Source: Cyprinodon diabolis (taxonomy: Eukaryota; Chordata; Actinopteri; Cyprinodontiformes; Cyprinodontidae). Taken from it: DNA of 64,000 nucleotides. Shown one piece after another: positions 1 to 9,507 of this stretch; the first letter of the stretch is position 1, and the number at the start of each line of letters is the position of its first letter. The stretch spans positions 39,747,235 through 39,811,234 of the forward strand of contig CM060066.1 of assembly GCA_030533445.1 (NCBI GenBank). The letters are read 5' to 3'. The position numbers were made by a program, and so were the translations under genes. Below the pieces are notes generated by a model. It had not been told where the DNA came from and searched no databases. It worked only from the letters and a program-made list of their open reading frames with translations.

Positions 1-300
1 GCTGTAAAACAATGGTTTACCACAGATTTAAAACTAGTAATAGCATAAAGAAATATTGAAATTCTAAAACAGTCTTTAGACTTTTTATCAGCAATTACTG
101 TGGGTAGCGCAACTTGTGTTACAGAAAATAGCAGGCTTTGGAGATATGTTCTGGAGAATCTTGATTTATACCATACTACAGAACATTTCAAAAGGCTGCT
201 GACTTTATCTATGTTTATAGGTGAAAATAATAAAAACTACAAACGAGCAACTTTGCTGTTGTCCATAAATGTTGGGAAAATTGTTTAAAAGCTTGTTGCA
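1..300. other. Unassigned flank, no gene seen
   Basis: AT-rich sequence left of the Harbinger element. A short frame at 100-288 has no recognisable domain or splice context and is probably chance. I see nothing supportable here. Confidence 0.5.
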
Positions 301-303
301 TAA

Positions 304-450
304 CCCCTGGCTCACACCGACTCCGGTCTTACCGTTGCGGTGCGGTGGGTGCGGCGCCGCAGTGATTCCAAGTCATTAAAAAGACGTAAACCTCTCTCAC
401 CGGCTGCTGAGCTGTCCGGCTGCGGTTACCGAGACACTCCGGCGCTGCAG
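304..450 (+). repeat. Harbinger left TIR and subterminal repeats
   Basis: The TIR is followed by a GC-rich block. It contains CGTTGCGGTGCGG near 333 and GCGGTTACCGAG near 421, and both recur in inverted orientation inside the right end. Such subterminal repeats are usually transposase or Myb-protein binding sites; that role is inference. Confidence 0.75.
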
Positions 451-707
451 AAAATTCCGCAAGAAAGCTATCCTTGCGGCGTGCCGGAGCCCTCCGCAAC
501 AAGCTCTTGCAAATACCACAGCACAAACAGGAAGTTTTCCAATGAGAATAAAAGACTTCCTGTTTTTTTCAAAATAAAACACGTTCGTTTGCATGTATTG
601 TCTTTCCTTTCTCTCCGCCTTCCCTCTGTACAACCCATATGACGTCACTGCCGCCTGCTGGTAAGACGGGGTGAAAACTTTGTGGCCCCATCACTTGATT
701 TACAGCA

Positions 708-3636
708 ATGGACGACGAGAGGCTCATTCACGAGGTTGAAAACCATCCTATCATTTATGACACTTCAAATCCTTTTTACAAGGATAACACAAACAAAGAA
801 AATGCGTGGAAAGAAATAGCTGCTGCCATGGAAGAGGATAGTAAGTATTTGTCAATAATACTGTCATAAACTGTTGGAAAAGTGTTTTATTTCTTTTTAT
901 CAATATAAAAATAAAAAAAAACACATTACATGATACTATGTTTAATCATCATTAATTACTAGTTTTCTGTGTAGTCAAAAGGCAAATGTAGCAGTCTTAT
1001 GTAAGGCCCCAGCTCTACCTGTACTGTTTTTGATGTGTTATTACAGCTATTAAATGGCATAAACATACATGTAGTGTTTGTAGCAACAGCACTACTAAAA
1101 CTAATAAGGATATTCAAATATTAGCTTATATTCAAATATAATATAAAAGTATTCAGTCCCATCTTGTTTAGTGTTCTTTTTATCAATATATATATTAAAA
1201 AAAACACATTACATGATACTATGTTTAATCATCATTAATTACTAGTTTTCTGTGTAGTCAAAAGGCAAATGTAGTAGTCTTATGTAAGGCCCCAGCTCTA
1301 CCTGTACTGTTTTTGATGTGTTGTTACAGCTATTAAATGGCATAAGTGTTTGTAGCAACAGCACTACTAAAACTAATAAGGATATTCAAATATTAGCTTA
1401 TATTCAAATATAACATAAAAGTATTCAGTCCCATCTTGTTTAGTGTTGAGTCAGTGCACTTGGGATGGGAGAGGGGCCATACCTACACCTCTGTGTTGTC
1501 ATGTAAATGTGGTGTGCAACACAGCCATTCACAAGTTAGTGTGAATGAATGGAAGTAGCTACTCTTGTATTACAGAGACTGGACAGAACACATAATGTTT
1601 AAAACATTTTTATTAACCACATGCATTTTAAGTCAAAAGAAAGGAAAACATACACAACAGTTAAAAATAAGTATTTGGGTTTCATAGGTTAAAACCTATC
1701 ACATCAGCCTAGATCATTTTTTCCTGCCAAGACACACTACCTGCTGGACTGTTAAAAAATGTAGTGTAGGCCCTCCTGTTCTCGTAAGCTTGTCTGGAAG
1801 CTCTGCGCCCACCAATGTTCAGAGCTTGTGGCAAACATAGTCCTCGCTCTTCAGCCTCATCTATGTATCTTTGGTTCTCTGACGGGGCAAGCAAGTAGTA
1901 GTGGAGGATGATGGCAGCCACAACCAGTGTGTCCACGTGGTTTGGATGTAAATTTATGTCTCTGAGCATAATTCTCCACCTTGCAGTGAGGATTCCAAAC
2001 GCACATTCCACGACCATGCGTGCCATTGAAAGTCTATAATTAAAAATACGGTTGTCGTGGTCCAGATCAGTAGCAGGGTAGGGCCTCAGCAAGTAGGTTT
2101 TAAGTGGGAAGGCAGCATCTCCCACCAAGACATGGGGCAGCGGTCCGAGTTCTGGTGCACCAGGCAAAGGTGCACTTGGCGGTACATTCAGGTCTCCCCT
2201 CTCTAGTCCCTTTCCCAGATTTGATGCAGAAAAAACACCTCCATCCCTCATCCTTCCAAAGTCCCCAACTTGAATTGCCCTGAACCTGTACTCATGGTCC
2301 ACAACAGCCAAAAGCACAATGGAAAATGTTTTCTTATAGTTAAAGTACTGTGACCCTGAACGAGCTGGTGCTTGTATGGTGACATGTTTGCCATCAATTG
2401 CACCAAGGCAGTTGGGAAGTTCCATTTTCTCCAGAAGCCACGTGCCACTTCAGTCCACATATCTTCAGTTGGGCTGGGCAGGAACTCTTCCATCATCTTG
2501 CTCTCGATCGCTGCGTAGACCATGTGAACAGAATTCACAACAGTCGAGTGGCCGAGTCGATAGCTGAACGCCAGGCTCATTAGGGAGTCACCAGAAGCCA
2601 AATATCTGTGGAACAAAAAATGAAAACATTTGTTATTTACTTGTTGTTAACATTTGTGTTATGTCCTTCTAGTGACCACTTGCATGAACAGATGGAGGCT
2701 AATATGAGACAGCTTCGTCAAAGCAGAGAAGAAAATTTCAAGCGGGGCTGATGCTGACTCTGTCCCTCCACAGCATAAATATGCAGATTTGCTTACGTTC
2801 CTCCGGCCTCACATCCAGCACAGACAGTCAATAATATCATATTATTCAAGTAAAATTAATGTTGGCAACATTGTATTTTTATTGATTGTAGAATAAATTA
2901 AAGTACTTGTCTTTTAATTTTTATCTCTGACATCTTCTTGTATAGCCAAAAAAGTAATGTGCGGCTTTCAAACCCAGCCAGCACACCAGCTCGCACCACT
3001 ACGCCCTCCCCATCTACCTCCATAGCATCTGCCACATTTGAAGTTGATGAGGAAGCGGAACCCCGACCCACTTCATCCCGCTCTGCCCCTTCTCCAGTGC
3101 CCCCTATTCCCGGACCATCAACCTCCAGGGATGTGGAAAGGTCAAGAAGCCCCAGGGAAAGACCACAGCCCGTTGCCATACAGCAAAGTGCAGCACAGGA
3201 CAGGGGGAGGAGGAGAAGGAGTCCAGCTGAACGTGGTGATTTTCAGCACAGATTGCTGGAGGTTCTGCAAGAGCCCCCTGCAAGACCTGAAGGCCTTAAA
3301 GATGAGGCATACTTTTTTGCCTTAAGTTTGGTCCCAGTGGTGCTGAGGCTCAGTTCTGATGGCCTACGAAAGGCAAAAATGGAAATCCTGAACACTCTCC
3401 ACCAAATAGAGGATCAGGAAAAAGCTCCTCAAGCAATCAGGATACCAACACCACTGTTTCGCCCTCCCCCACGGCCCCCTCAACTCCAAGAGTGCAGCCA
3501 CACTTTCAGTCCCCACAGGATCAAAGTGCATTTGGCTCATTCACTCAAATGCTGCAGGACACAAGCCAAATGCCTCAAAATAGTGAATGGGAGGACTATC
3601 CTCAATTTTAAGTTTACTTTGTGTGTTTGTAAATAG
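708..3636 (+). pseudogene. Harbinger accessory gene: MADF-BESS (Myb/SANT-like) DNA-binding protein, interrupted
   Basis: Exon 1 (708-840) starts with ATG and encodes the beginning of a MADF domain (DDERLIHEVENHPIIYD, then KENAWKEIAAAM). It ends at a clean GTAAGT donor. A second exon around 2674-2826 encodes the rest of the domain (HKYADLLTFLRPHIQHRQ), but its first part is out of frame. The last exon starts after TATAG at about 2943. It runs through a Pro/Ser-rich linker to a BESS-like segment (YFFALSLVPVVLRLSSDGL, about nt 3310-3366). An indel in the A run near 3420-3427 shifts the frame, so the apparent end is 3636 while the other frame stops at 3609-3611. A polyadenylation signal AATAAA is at 3762-3767. 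In this family the protein assists nuclear import and DNA binding of the transposase. All of transposase exon 2 lies in the first intron of this gene. Confidence 0.75.
891..1447 (+). repeat. Tandem duplication of about 280 bp within Harbinger
   Basis: The segment 891-1173 is repeated at 1174-1447 with few differences, including a short deletion around the GGCATAA site in copy 2. It lies in the first intron of the MADF gene, outside the coding exons, and suggests a local duplication after or during mobilisation. Confidence 0.85.
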
Positions 3637-4113
3637 TTTTACTTTATTGTCTTTATTTTATTTTGTGTATAACCTTTTATAATTTTGAGTGTATTTAGAT
3701 TTTATTTTATTGTCATAAATACATATATCCTATTTTAACGTTTGCTGTGTATTTTTGTGTGAATAAAAAATATTTGTGATGCTCACATCTGGTTTATCTG
3801 TATATTTACCTCAGTGCAACCGCCAGACGTTGTTTGGGCTCTATGGCAGCTCTGTAGTTCGTGTCCTGCCTTGTTAGTTCAGGTCCAATGATGGAAAGTA
3901 TCTGCTCCATCTGCTCTGCACTCATCCTGAAGTATCGGTGGTGCCGCTGGCTGTCGAGCTGAAGCTCTGCAACAAGATTATGAAAATCTCCTTACTCCTG
4001 TCTTTGACGATTTATTGGATGGACCCATGAACGTCTTCGGGTACTTCTGCCTCTCTGCTCATCCTCCTCTTGCAGTGCAAGAGGAGCGCAGGCAGCAAGC
4101 ACCTTTCCTCTGC
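1709..4113 (-). pseudogene. Harbinger (HARBI1-like) DDE transposase, two exons, inactivated
   Basis: Exon 1 runs from about 4113 to 3810 and contains SWVHPINRQRQE and RYFRMSAEQMEQILSIIG, then a GTAAAT donor at 3809. Exon 2 begins at 2605 after a TTCCACAG acceptor and opens with YLASGDSLMSLAFSYRLGHS, joining in phase. The nuclease core follows: GAIDGKHV with the first Asp, VGDAAFP with the second, and VVECAFGIL with the Glu (residues 11, 103 and 140 of the 2425-1709 frame). Two lesions are visible: an in-frame TAA at 3992-3994 in exon 1, and a one-base frameshift near 2415 just before the first catalytic Asp. The catalytic residues themselves remain. A 3' AATAAA on this strand is at 1614-1609. 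The start codon is uncertain. The intron contains the last two exons of the plus-strand MADF gene. Confidence 0.88.
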
Positions 4114-4489
4114 TAGCTGAAAGACGCAGTAAACAAATACGTATATATTTATCACTTAAATAAGGTCTACAGATGTACAAACAGTGATAGCATGCATAAG
4201 TACAACATGCAAGTCATGTATTGCGATGAATCTTGCAAAACTAGTCTTAAGGAAATTCTGATCATTCATTTGTATGGAATTTCCGCCACATCTATTACAA
4301 TAGTACTTTCAAAAACACAAACGTATTACTTTTACTTTACTATATCATACTTACTCATAGTAGAAAGTGAAAAAGTCGCCAAAAAATGCGGAGAAGTGTG
4401 CTGACACGCGTGATAAATCCAAATGCGATCTTTCTTTACTGGACACTTCCTTATTTGGGTCGTGTTATCGCGTGAAGTTACGTGAACTC

Positions 4490-4637
4490 CAGTTCTCGCG
4501 AGTCAATCTCCGGACCTGTTGCCGGAGCCGCAGAGCCGCACCGCAACGTAGTCAAAAGGGCGGTGTGAGAGGGGGTGTGCGGGAGTTGCGGTCTCTGTCG
4601 GCTCGGTAACCGCACCGGAGCCAGTGTGAGCAAGGGG
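4490..4637 (-). repeat. Harbinger right TIR and subterminal repeats
   Basis: Inverted counterpart of the left end. CCGCACCGCAACG lies near 4536-4548 and CTCGGTAACCGC near 4602-4613, followed by the TIR that ends GTGTGAGCAAGGGG directly before TAA. Confidence 0.75.
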
Positions 4638-4644
4638 TAAGGGC

Positions 4645-4790
4645 GTGCTTTGGTTGCCCAGTGTTTAGCGCACAAAACCCATGTACAGAAAGATTCCTTA
4701 GTCCTTGACATGGATGACCTGGGTTCAAATCCTTGGCCGCATGTCTCTCCCTCTCTCATACCCCCTTTCCTGCCAGCCTACTGCCAAAAA
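4645..4790 (+). repeat. tRNA-derived SINE-like fragment
   Basis: A degenerate A box (TGGTTGCCCAGTG) and a good B box (GGGTTCAAATCC, about 4731) are spaced like a pol III internal promoter. A pyrimidine-rich body follows. It does not fold as a functional tRNA gene by eye. It starts a few bases right of the Harbinger duplication. Confidence 0.45.
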
Positions 4791-5312
4791 AACGAGACAC
4801 TAGTGCCGTAAAAACTCCAAAATGTGCTGTAAAAACTCCCAAAAAAAGGCTCTTGCATAAAAGCTTCTACAACACAATGCTGTTGATGGTAGATTGTTTT
4901 GAAGGGTCAGACAGGATAGCTTGGTAAACAAATCTAACATATCTGAGATGCAGATACCATTTACTGTGAAAGAAAGGACAAAGGAGAGAAAATGTAGAGA
5001 ATAATGTTCCAGTTCCCAGATCTGTGTTTTCTATTACTTCTACAACCACTAAAACTTATGTTATAAATGTACGTTATTGGCAAGTGAAACCCTGTCAGAG
5101 CTCTCCTTAGATATCAGCCCAGTTACAGTTTGCCCTGCAAAAATAATCTGCTCTCTTGAAAATCTCAAACTCTTGCCACATTTCAGGCATCGAACATAAA
5201 CATTTTTTAGTGAAGAATCAACAACTAGTTTTACCCAGTCATGAAGTGTAATTAAATATATAGGATATTTTTTACTTTTTTAACAAATAAAAAACTGAAG
5301 AATGGGGTGTGC

Positions 5313-6012
5313 AAAATAAATCGGCCCCTTTTACTTTCAGTGCAGCAAACTCTCCCCAGAAGTTTAGTGAGGATCTCTGAATGATCCAATGTCGACCTAA
5401 ATGATACTAAATAGAATCCACCTGTGTGTAATCAAGTCTCCCGATAAATGCACCTGCTCTGTGATCGCCTCAGAGGTCTGTTTAAAGTGCAGAGAGCATC
5501 AAGAAGAACAAGGAACACATCAGACAGGTCCGAGACACTGTTGTGGAGAAGTTTAAAGCTGGATTTGGAAACAAAAAGATTTCCCAAGCTTTAAAAATCC
5601 CAAGGAGCACTGTGCAAGGAATGCACATTTTACCTTGCTGATTCTGATTAAAACAAAATTTTTAAATAAATTATTTTGTGTATTTTTTTACATAACATTT
5701 GCCATTGCTAATGGCATACACAGTAATCTAGCGTACTTTAATTAAATAAATCAATTCAAGCTAAAATGTAAGAGTCTATAATTAGGTCATACTGAGCCTG
5801 ATCTATTTGTACCATCTATTTGGGGGATATTTATCGCCACACTCTGGGCCACTTAATACCAATATAGCATCAAATAAATGAGGCAGCCTACCTCAGCATT
5901 GTTGCTGACCTTATGTCCTTATGACCACAGTGTACCAATCTTCTGATGGCTACCTCCAGCAGGATAATGCGCCATGTTATAAAATGAATCATCTCAGACT
6001 AATTTCTTGAAA
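5313..6012 (+). pseudogene. Tc1/mariner-like transposon relic with internal loss
   Basis: 5498-5623 encodes the N-terminal helix-turn-helix of a Tc1-type transposase (KKNKEHIRQVRD then KKISQALKIPRSTVQ); the expected start ATG reads ATC. About 5885-6000 encodes a later DDE segment (AYLSIVADL, then YLQQDNAPCY). The middle of the gene is missing and replaced by AT-rich sequence (about 5625-5840). The upstream part (5313-5497) resembles the untranslated leader of fish Tc1 elements. No matching terminal inverted repeats were found, so both ends are probably eroded. Not functional. Confidence 0.75.
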
Positions 6013-6197
6013 CTTTTCCACTTAAGTAATTGTGAATTGAGCATATTGACAGACATTTTATTTTTTCTCTTAAATGCAATAAAAAAATAAAAAAATAATT
6101 ACTGCTCTAAATGTATTGCTCTGTCAGCTAAAGATCTGTTTTGGTCTCTATACTTTAATTAAATAAATCAATTCAAGCTAAAATGTAAGAGTCTATA
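5734..6197 (+). repeat. 47-bp direct repeat around the Tc1 relic (5734-5780 and 6151-6197)
   Basis: An identical 47-base stretch beginning TACTTTAATTAAATAAATC occurs at both positions. Each copy is followed by related sequence (ACTGAGCCTGATCT); copy 1 has about 11 extra bases there. This marks a duplication or two copies of a short repeat. Confidence 0.85.
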
Positions 6198-6631
6198 CTG
6201 AGCCTGATCTCTTTGTATCAGAGATTTTCTTACCTTTTAGAAAAATGTCACTTGGGGTAAAACTCCCCCTGCAACCCTGATTTGCATTTGTATAGCTCAC
6301 AGCATTTTCATTTACATGTTAAAGCCTCCCATAGAATTCCATGGGGGGGAGGCATGGGGGGAACACTGCCTAAGAAAGCCCACGTCAATTTCTGACAATT
6401 TATGGGAGTTTTCGGCGTTCCCTGCAAATTACCGTAAACTGCCGTTAACCTGAACTTCCACGACAATCTACAGTGCCGCATATTGACGAAAATCCCACTT
6501 TTCATGCAGTGGCAGAGCAAGCAGAATTTGTAGAAAATATTTTCCCATGGGGTATTATTAAAGAGTTTCTTACACTTTTGGATATTAATTTACAAAACTT
6601 ACTCACATAAAGTTTTTCTTGGCTCAGTTAA

Positions 6632-6933
6632 TGTCATGATCTGGCCTGTTTGCTCTCCCTTAATTAGTCATTCCTTTCACCTGTCGTTTTTCCCTCCCTG
6701 CCTTAAACCAGGTAAGTGACCAACCCAGATAATCATATATCAGTTTATCGTGGTCACTTACCTGTGTTTCCTCCCTAGAGTGTCTGAGATTGGGTGTTGC
6801 CCCGCCCCCCCGCCTGCAGTGTCCGTGAGCCACAGCTCCGCTTTTGTTTTGTTTTTATTTTAATAAACCTTTTGAACTTTCCTACTGACTGTCTCTCCTG
6901 AATACTAGGTCCTTCTGTCCTTGGTCCATGACA
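6632..6933 (+). mobile_element. Solo LTR (302 bp) with 5-bp target duplication GTTAA
   Basis: Starts TGTCATGATCTGG and ends GGTCCATGACA, so the ends are short inverted repeats with TG...CA termini. GTTAA occurs directly before (6627-6631) and after (6934-6938). An AATAAA signal lies near 6862 in the right half, as in the R region of an LTR. No internal region is attached, so this is the product of LTR-LTR recombination. It is probably Ty3/Gypsy, judged from similar termini elsewhere in the window. Confidence 0.85.
6710..6763. repeat. Hairpin-forming inverted repeat inside the solo LTR
   Basis: AGGTAAGTGACCA (6710-6722) is followed after 28 bases by its exact complement TGGTCACTTACCT (6751-6763). 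The left arm also looks like a splice donor (AG|GTAAGT). Function unknown. Confidence 0.85.
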
Positions 6934-6939
6934 GTTAAT

Positions 6940-8052
6940 AACATACAGCAAAGTGAAATAGTGTGAAATGGGCTGGTAAAGACAAAAAAAGGCTGTAATT
7001 GCAACAATTTACCAAGAACTTCGGTTTCTATCAGCCATTTATTCAAGAGGGCTCAATACAAGCTGAGCTGAAGCAGAAGACGAGTACTAGTACGAGAGGC
7101 TCAATAAAGCAGCATATATTTAATTTCTTTTGTACTTCTCAACTGGATTTCATACTTTATCTTTGGCAAAAATAAGTCGCAATAAAGGAAACTGTTGTTG
7201 TTGTTTATTGCCATGAAAAGTTAAAATGGTACACTTATCCACTCTCATATAGTTTAAATACGGATTGAGCTTTAGCTTTTATCTCAGCCATATATCAGAA
7301 TCTGTTTGAAGTTGCCACATCCAATAACGGATACAAAACCTAAATGTACTCATAAGGACATTGAAATACAATATACAAAAACAGTAAATATAAATAGTCA
7401 AACCTTCTGTACATTATCTTTACAGTACAAGTCGATACTATTAAAACCTGGTTATTTGTGTCCCAGTTTTACCAAATGATAATAATGATGAATAATCACT
7501 ATTGCTATCAACTATTATTTTTTTTTTTATATACTCTGAGTTTAGAGAAATGAAAAATGTAGAAGCAGCAGGTTCTTGGTCTTAGAATGGAGGTAAATTA
7601 GGGTAACTAAGCTCAAAACATTGAAAAAAAAAAGAAAAAGAGAAACCTATCCAGTGCAGAGCTTGTCTTTCTAATTTTACTGTATTGATGCTATACTAAT
7701 TATTACAAATGCAAATTAGTATTATTCGTCAGCAATATCCCTTTTTTTCCCTTTGGGTTACCTGAGACAGATGAGTACAGCAGAGACAGCAGATCAAAAG
7801 CCCCCAACCCTAAAAAGCTTAAACATGAGAGCATTAAGGCACTGCACTTAATCTGTCCTTGAAAAATTTCCTCCATTAATCATAATTAATTTGTTACGAT
7901 ATATTCCCCTACCTAATTACATGTGCTACAAAGTAATAATTGCCTTCAAGAATGCATATCATGATCCATCATCCCTTCAGAGTGATGCAACATTTTCCTT
8001 GGTAATTATCAGAGGTGTGCACTGCAAGGGAATATTGACAAGCAATATGTTT
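6940..8052. other. AT-rich spacer, nothing recognised
   Basis: Low-GC sequence with short homopolymers and short frames only. No coding, RNA or terminal-repeat signal was identified. Confidence 0.5.
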
Positions 8053-8220
8053 TGTCATGATTGGGTTCGGGTTTCTAACCCACATGCAGAACAACTCGGA
8101 GGCAGGTTAAAAGTTTGACTGTTTATTGAAATAAAGCACAATTGTTAGATGACTGGTGTTGGTCAATGATCCGGGACTGGTCACACAGGACTCTCTGCAG
8201 AGAGGGACAGTTTGGTTAGA
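8053..8220 (-). mobile_element. Gypsy LTR fragment (3' end of LTR, minus strand)
   Basis: Begins TGTCATGATTGGG and resembles the left ends of the LTRs at 40549 and 51059 (CAGAACA..., ...CTGCAGAGAGGGA.AGTTTGGTTAG). Read on the minus strand it is the last ~170 bp of such an LTR, ending CAATCATGACA. The rest is missing. Confidence 0.65.
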
Positions 8221-8333
8221 AGAAAAATATGTGTATAAATGAATAATATTATTTAAGAAAATAATATCTGGAAACATTATATACTAATCTGCAATGGTTT
8301 TTGTGTGGGTGATGGGACAAGTGTTTTGCAATG

Positions 8334-8545
8334 TGTCATGATCTTGGCACTGATGTCTGGTCTGAATACTCATTTCACACCCCCGCTTATCTCTACCCAG
8401 ACCTACTTATCTGATCCACCTGTATTTGTCTCTACTTAACCAGCCTTCAGACCAGTCATCAGTGCCAGATTGTTTTCGAGCCATTGGTGAGAATTATTCT
8501 AGCCTTTGTTTAGACTACCTGATCCCAAACCGACCTCAGAACCCG
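8334..8545 (+). mobile_element. Gypsy-like LTR fragment (5' part)
   Basis: TGTCATGATCTTGGCACTGATG and the following ~200 bp are a diverged copy of the beginning of the LTR-like block at 34582. It breaks off near 8545, where an L2-like tail sequence (ATCAACTGGTTTTCCTTAG) begins. Confidence 0.6.
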
Positions 8546-8896
8546 ATGCAATCAACTGGTTTTCCTTAGATAGAAATTTAAAAATTGTGAGTTCATATAG
8601 GACAATAATGAATCTGACACACAAAAAGATTTTCAAACACAGCTCCCTGCAGGAGGAGAAAGGCTGCCTGGGTAGGTGGAGTTGTAGTACTTGATCACCC
8701 TTATAGCATCATGGAAGAGATCCTGGATCTTCCGGCTGTGGTTCTGCTTCGCTGATCTAATGTCACGTTTCAAGCTGGCCAATGCTGTCCTCAGTGCCTC
8801 ATAAACCTTAAACTAATAATACTTCAGTTAACAGTCAAGGGGCAACAGATTATAACTCAAGAACAAAACTGCAAGAAAACAACTACGGAAAGTGGA

Positions 8897-9505
8897 TTGG
8901 GCGGCAGCCAGAGGCGGAGACCTCGGCAAACTGATCCACTCAAACTGGCTCTGGGGACGTGGAATGTCACCTCACTGGCGGGGAAAGAGCCCGAACTTCT
9001 GCAGGAGGTGGAGCGATACCAGCTAAAAATAGTTGGGCTCGCCTCTACGCACAGCCAGGGCTCTGGAACCCAGCTCCTTGAGAGAAGGTGGACTCTCTTC
9101 TACTCTGGAGTGACCCAAGGGGAGAGGCGGAGGGCTGGGGTGGGGCTACTTTTCTCCCCCCAGCTCAGCCGTGTCGTGTTGGAGTTCACCCCGGTAGACG
9201 AGAGGGTCGCATCCCTTCGCCTTCGGGTAGAAGGGAGGACTCTGACAGTTGTTTCGGCCTATGGGCCGAACGGCAGTATGGAGTAGGTGGCCTTCTTAGC
9301 ATCCCTGGGGAGGGTGTTAGAAAGCGCCCCTCCCGGGGATTCCATCGTTCTACTGGGAGACTTCAATGCCCATGTAGGAAACGACAGTGACACCTGGAGG
9401 GGGGTGATCGGGAGGAACGGGCCCCCAGCTCTGACCTGAGTGGTGTCTCATTATTGGACTGCAAGTCACCAATTGTGCATAATGAACACCATGTTCAGTT
9501 CATAG
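8897..9505 (+). pseudogene. LINE endonuclease domain remnant
   Basis: The frame 8897-9286 encodes the start of an AP-endonuclease-like domain (LALGTWNVTSLAGKEPEL, then RVEGRTLTVVSAYGPNGS). It stops at TAG 9284-9286. The domain continues in another frame with [16 protein letters not shown] (about 9352-9399). Around 9503-9508 the sequence jumps directly to the pre-RT linker, so the C-terminal half of the endonuclease, including the usual Ser-Asp-His catalytic end, is absent. Endonuclease activity is not possible from this copy. Confidence 0.78.
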
Positions 9506-9507
9506 TA

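Larger units (their letters stand above)
304..4637. mobile_element. PIF/Harbinger DNA transposon, full length, with TIRs and TAA target duplication
   Basis: The ends are inverted repeats: CCCCTGGCTCACAC at the left and the complement of CCCCTTGCTCACAC at the right. About 21 of the first 24 bases match. The element is flanked on both sides by TAA (301-303 and 4638-4640), the 3-bp duplication typical of PIF/Harbinger. Inside are the two genes known for this superfamily: a DDE transposase on the minus strand and a MADF-BESS DNA-binding protein on the plus strand. Both are damaged by stops or frameshifts, so the copy is structurally complete but not autonomous. GC-rich subterminal repeats lie just inside each end. 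Confidence 0.93.

Noticed and set aside
100..288. 62-aa plus-strand frame
   Set aside because: No motif, codon bias or splice context; it falls within chance for AT-rich DNA.
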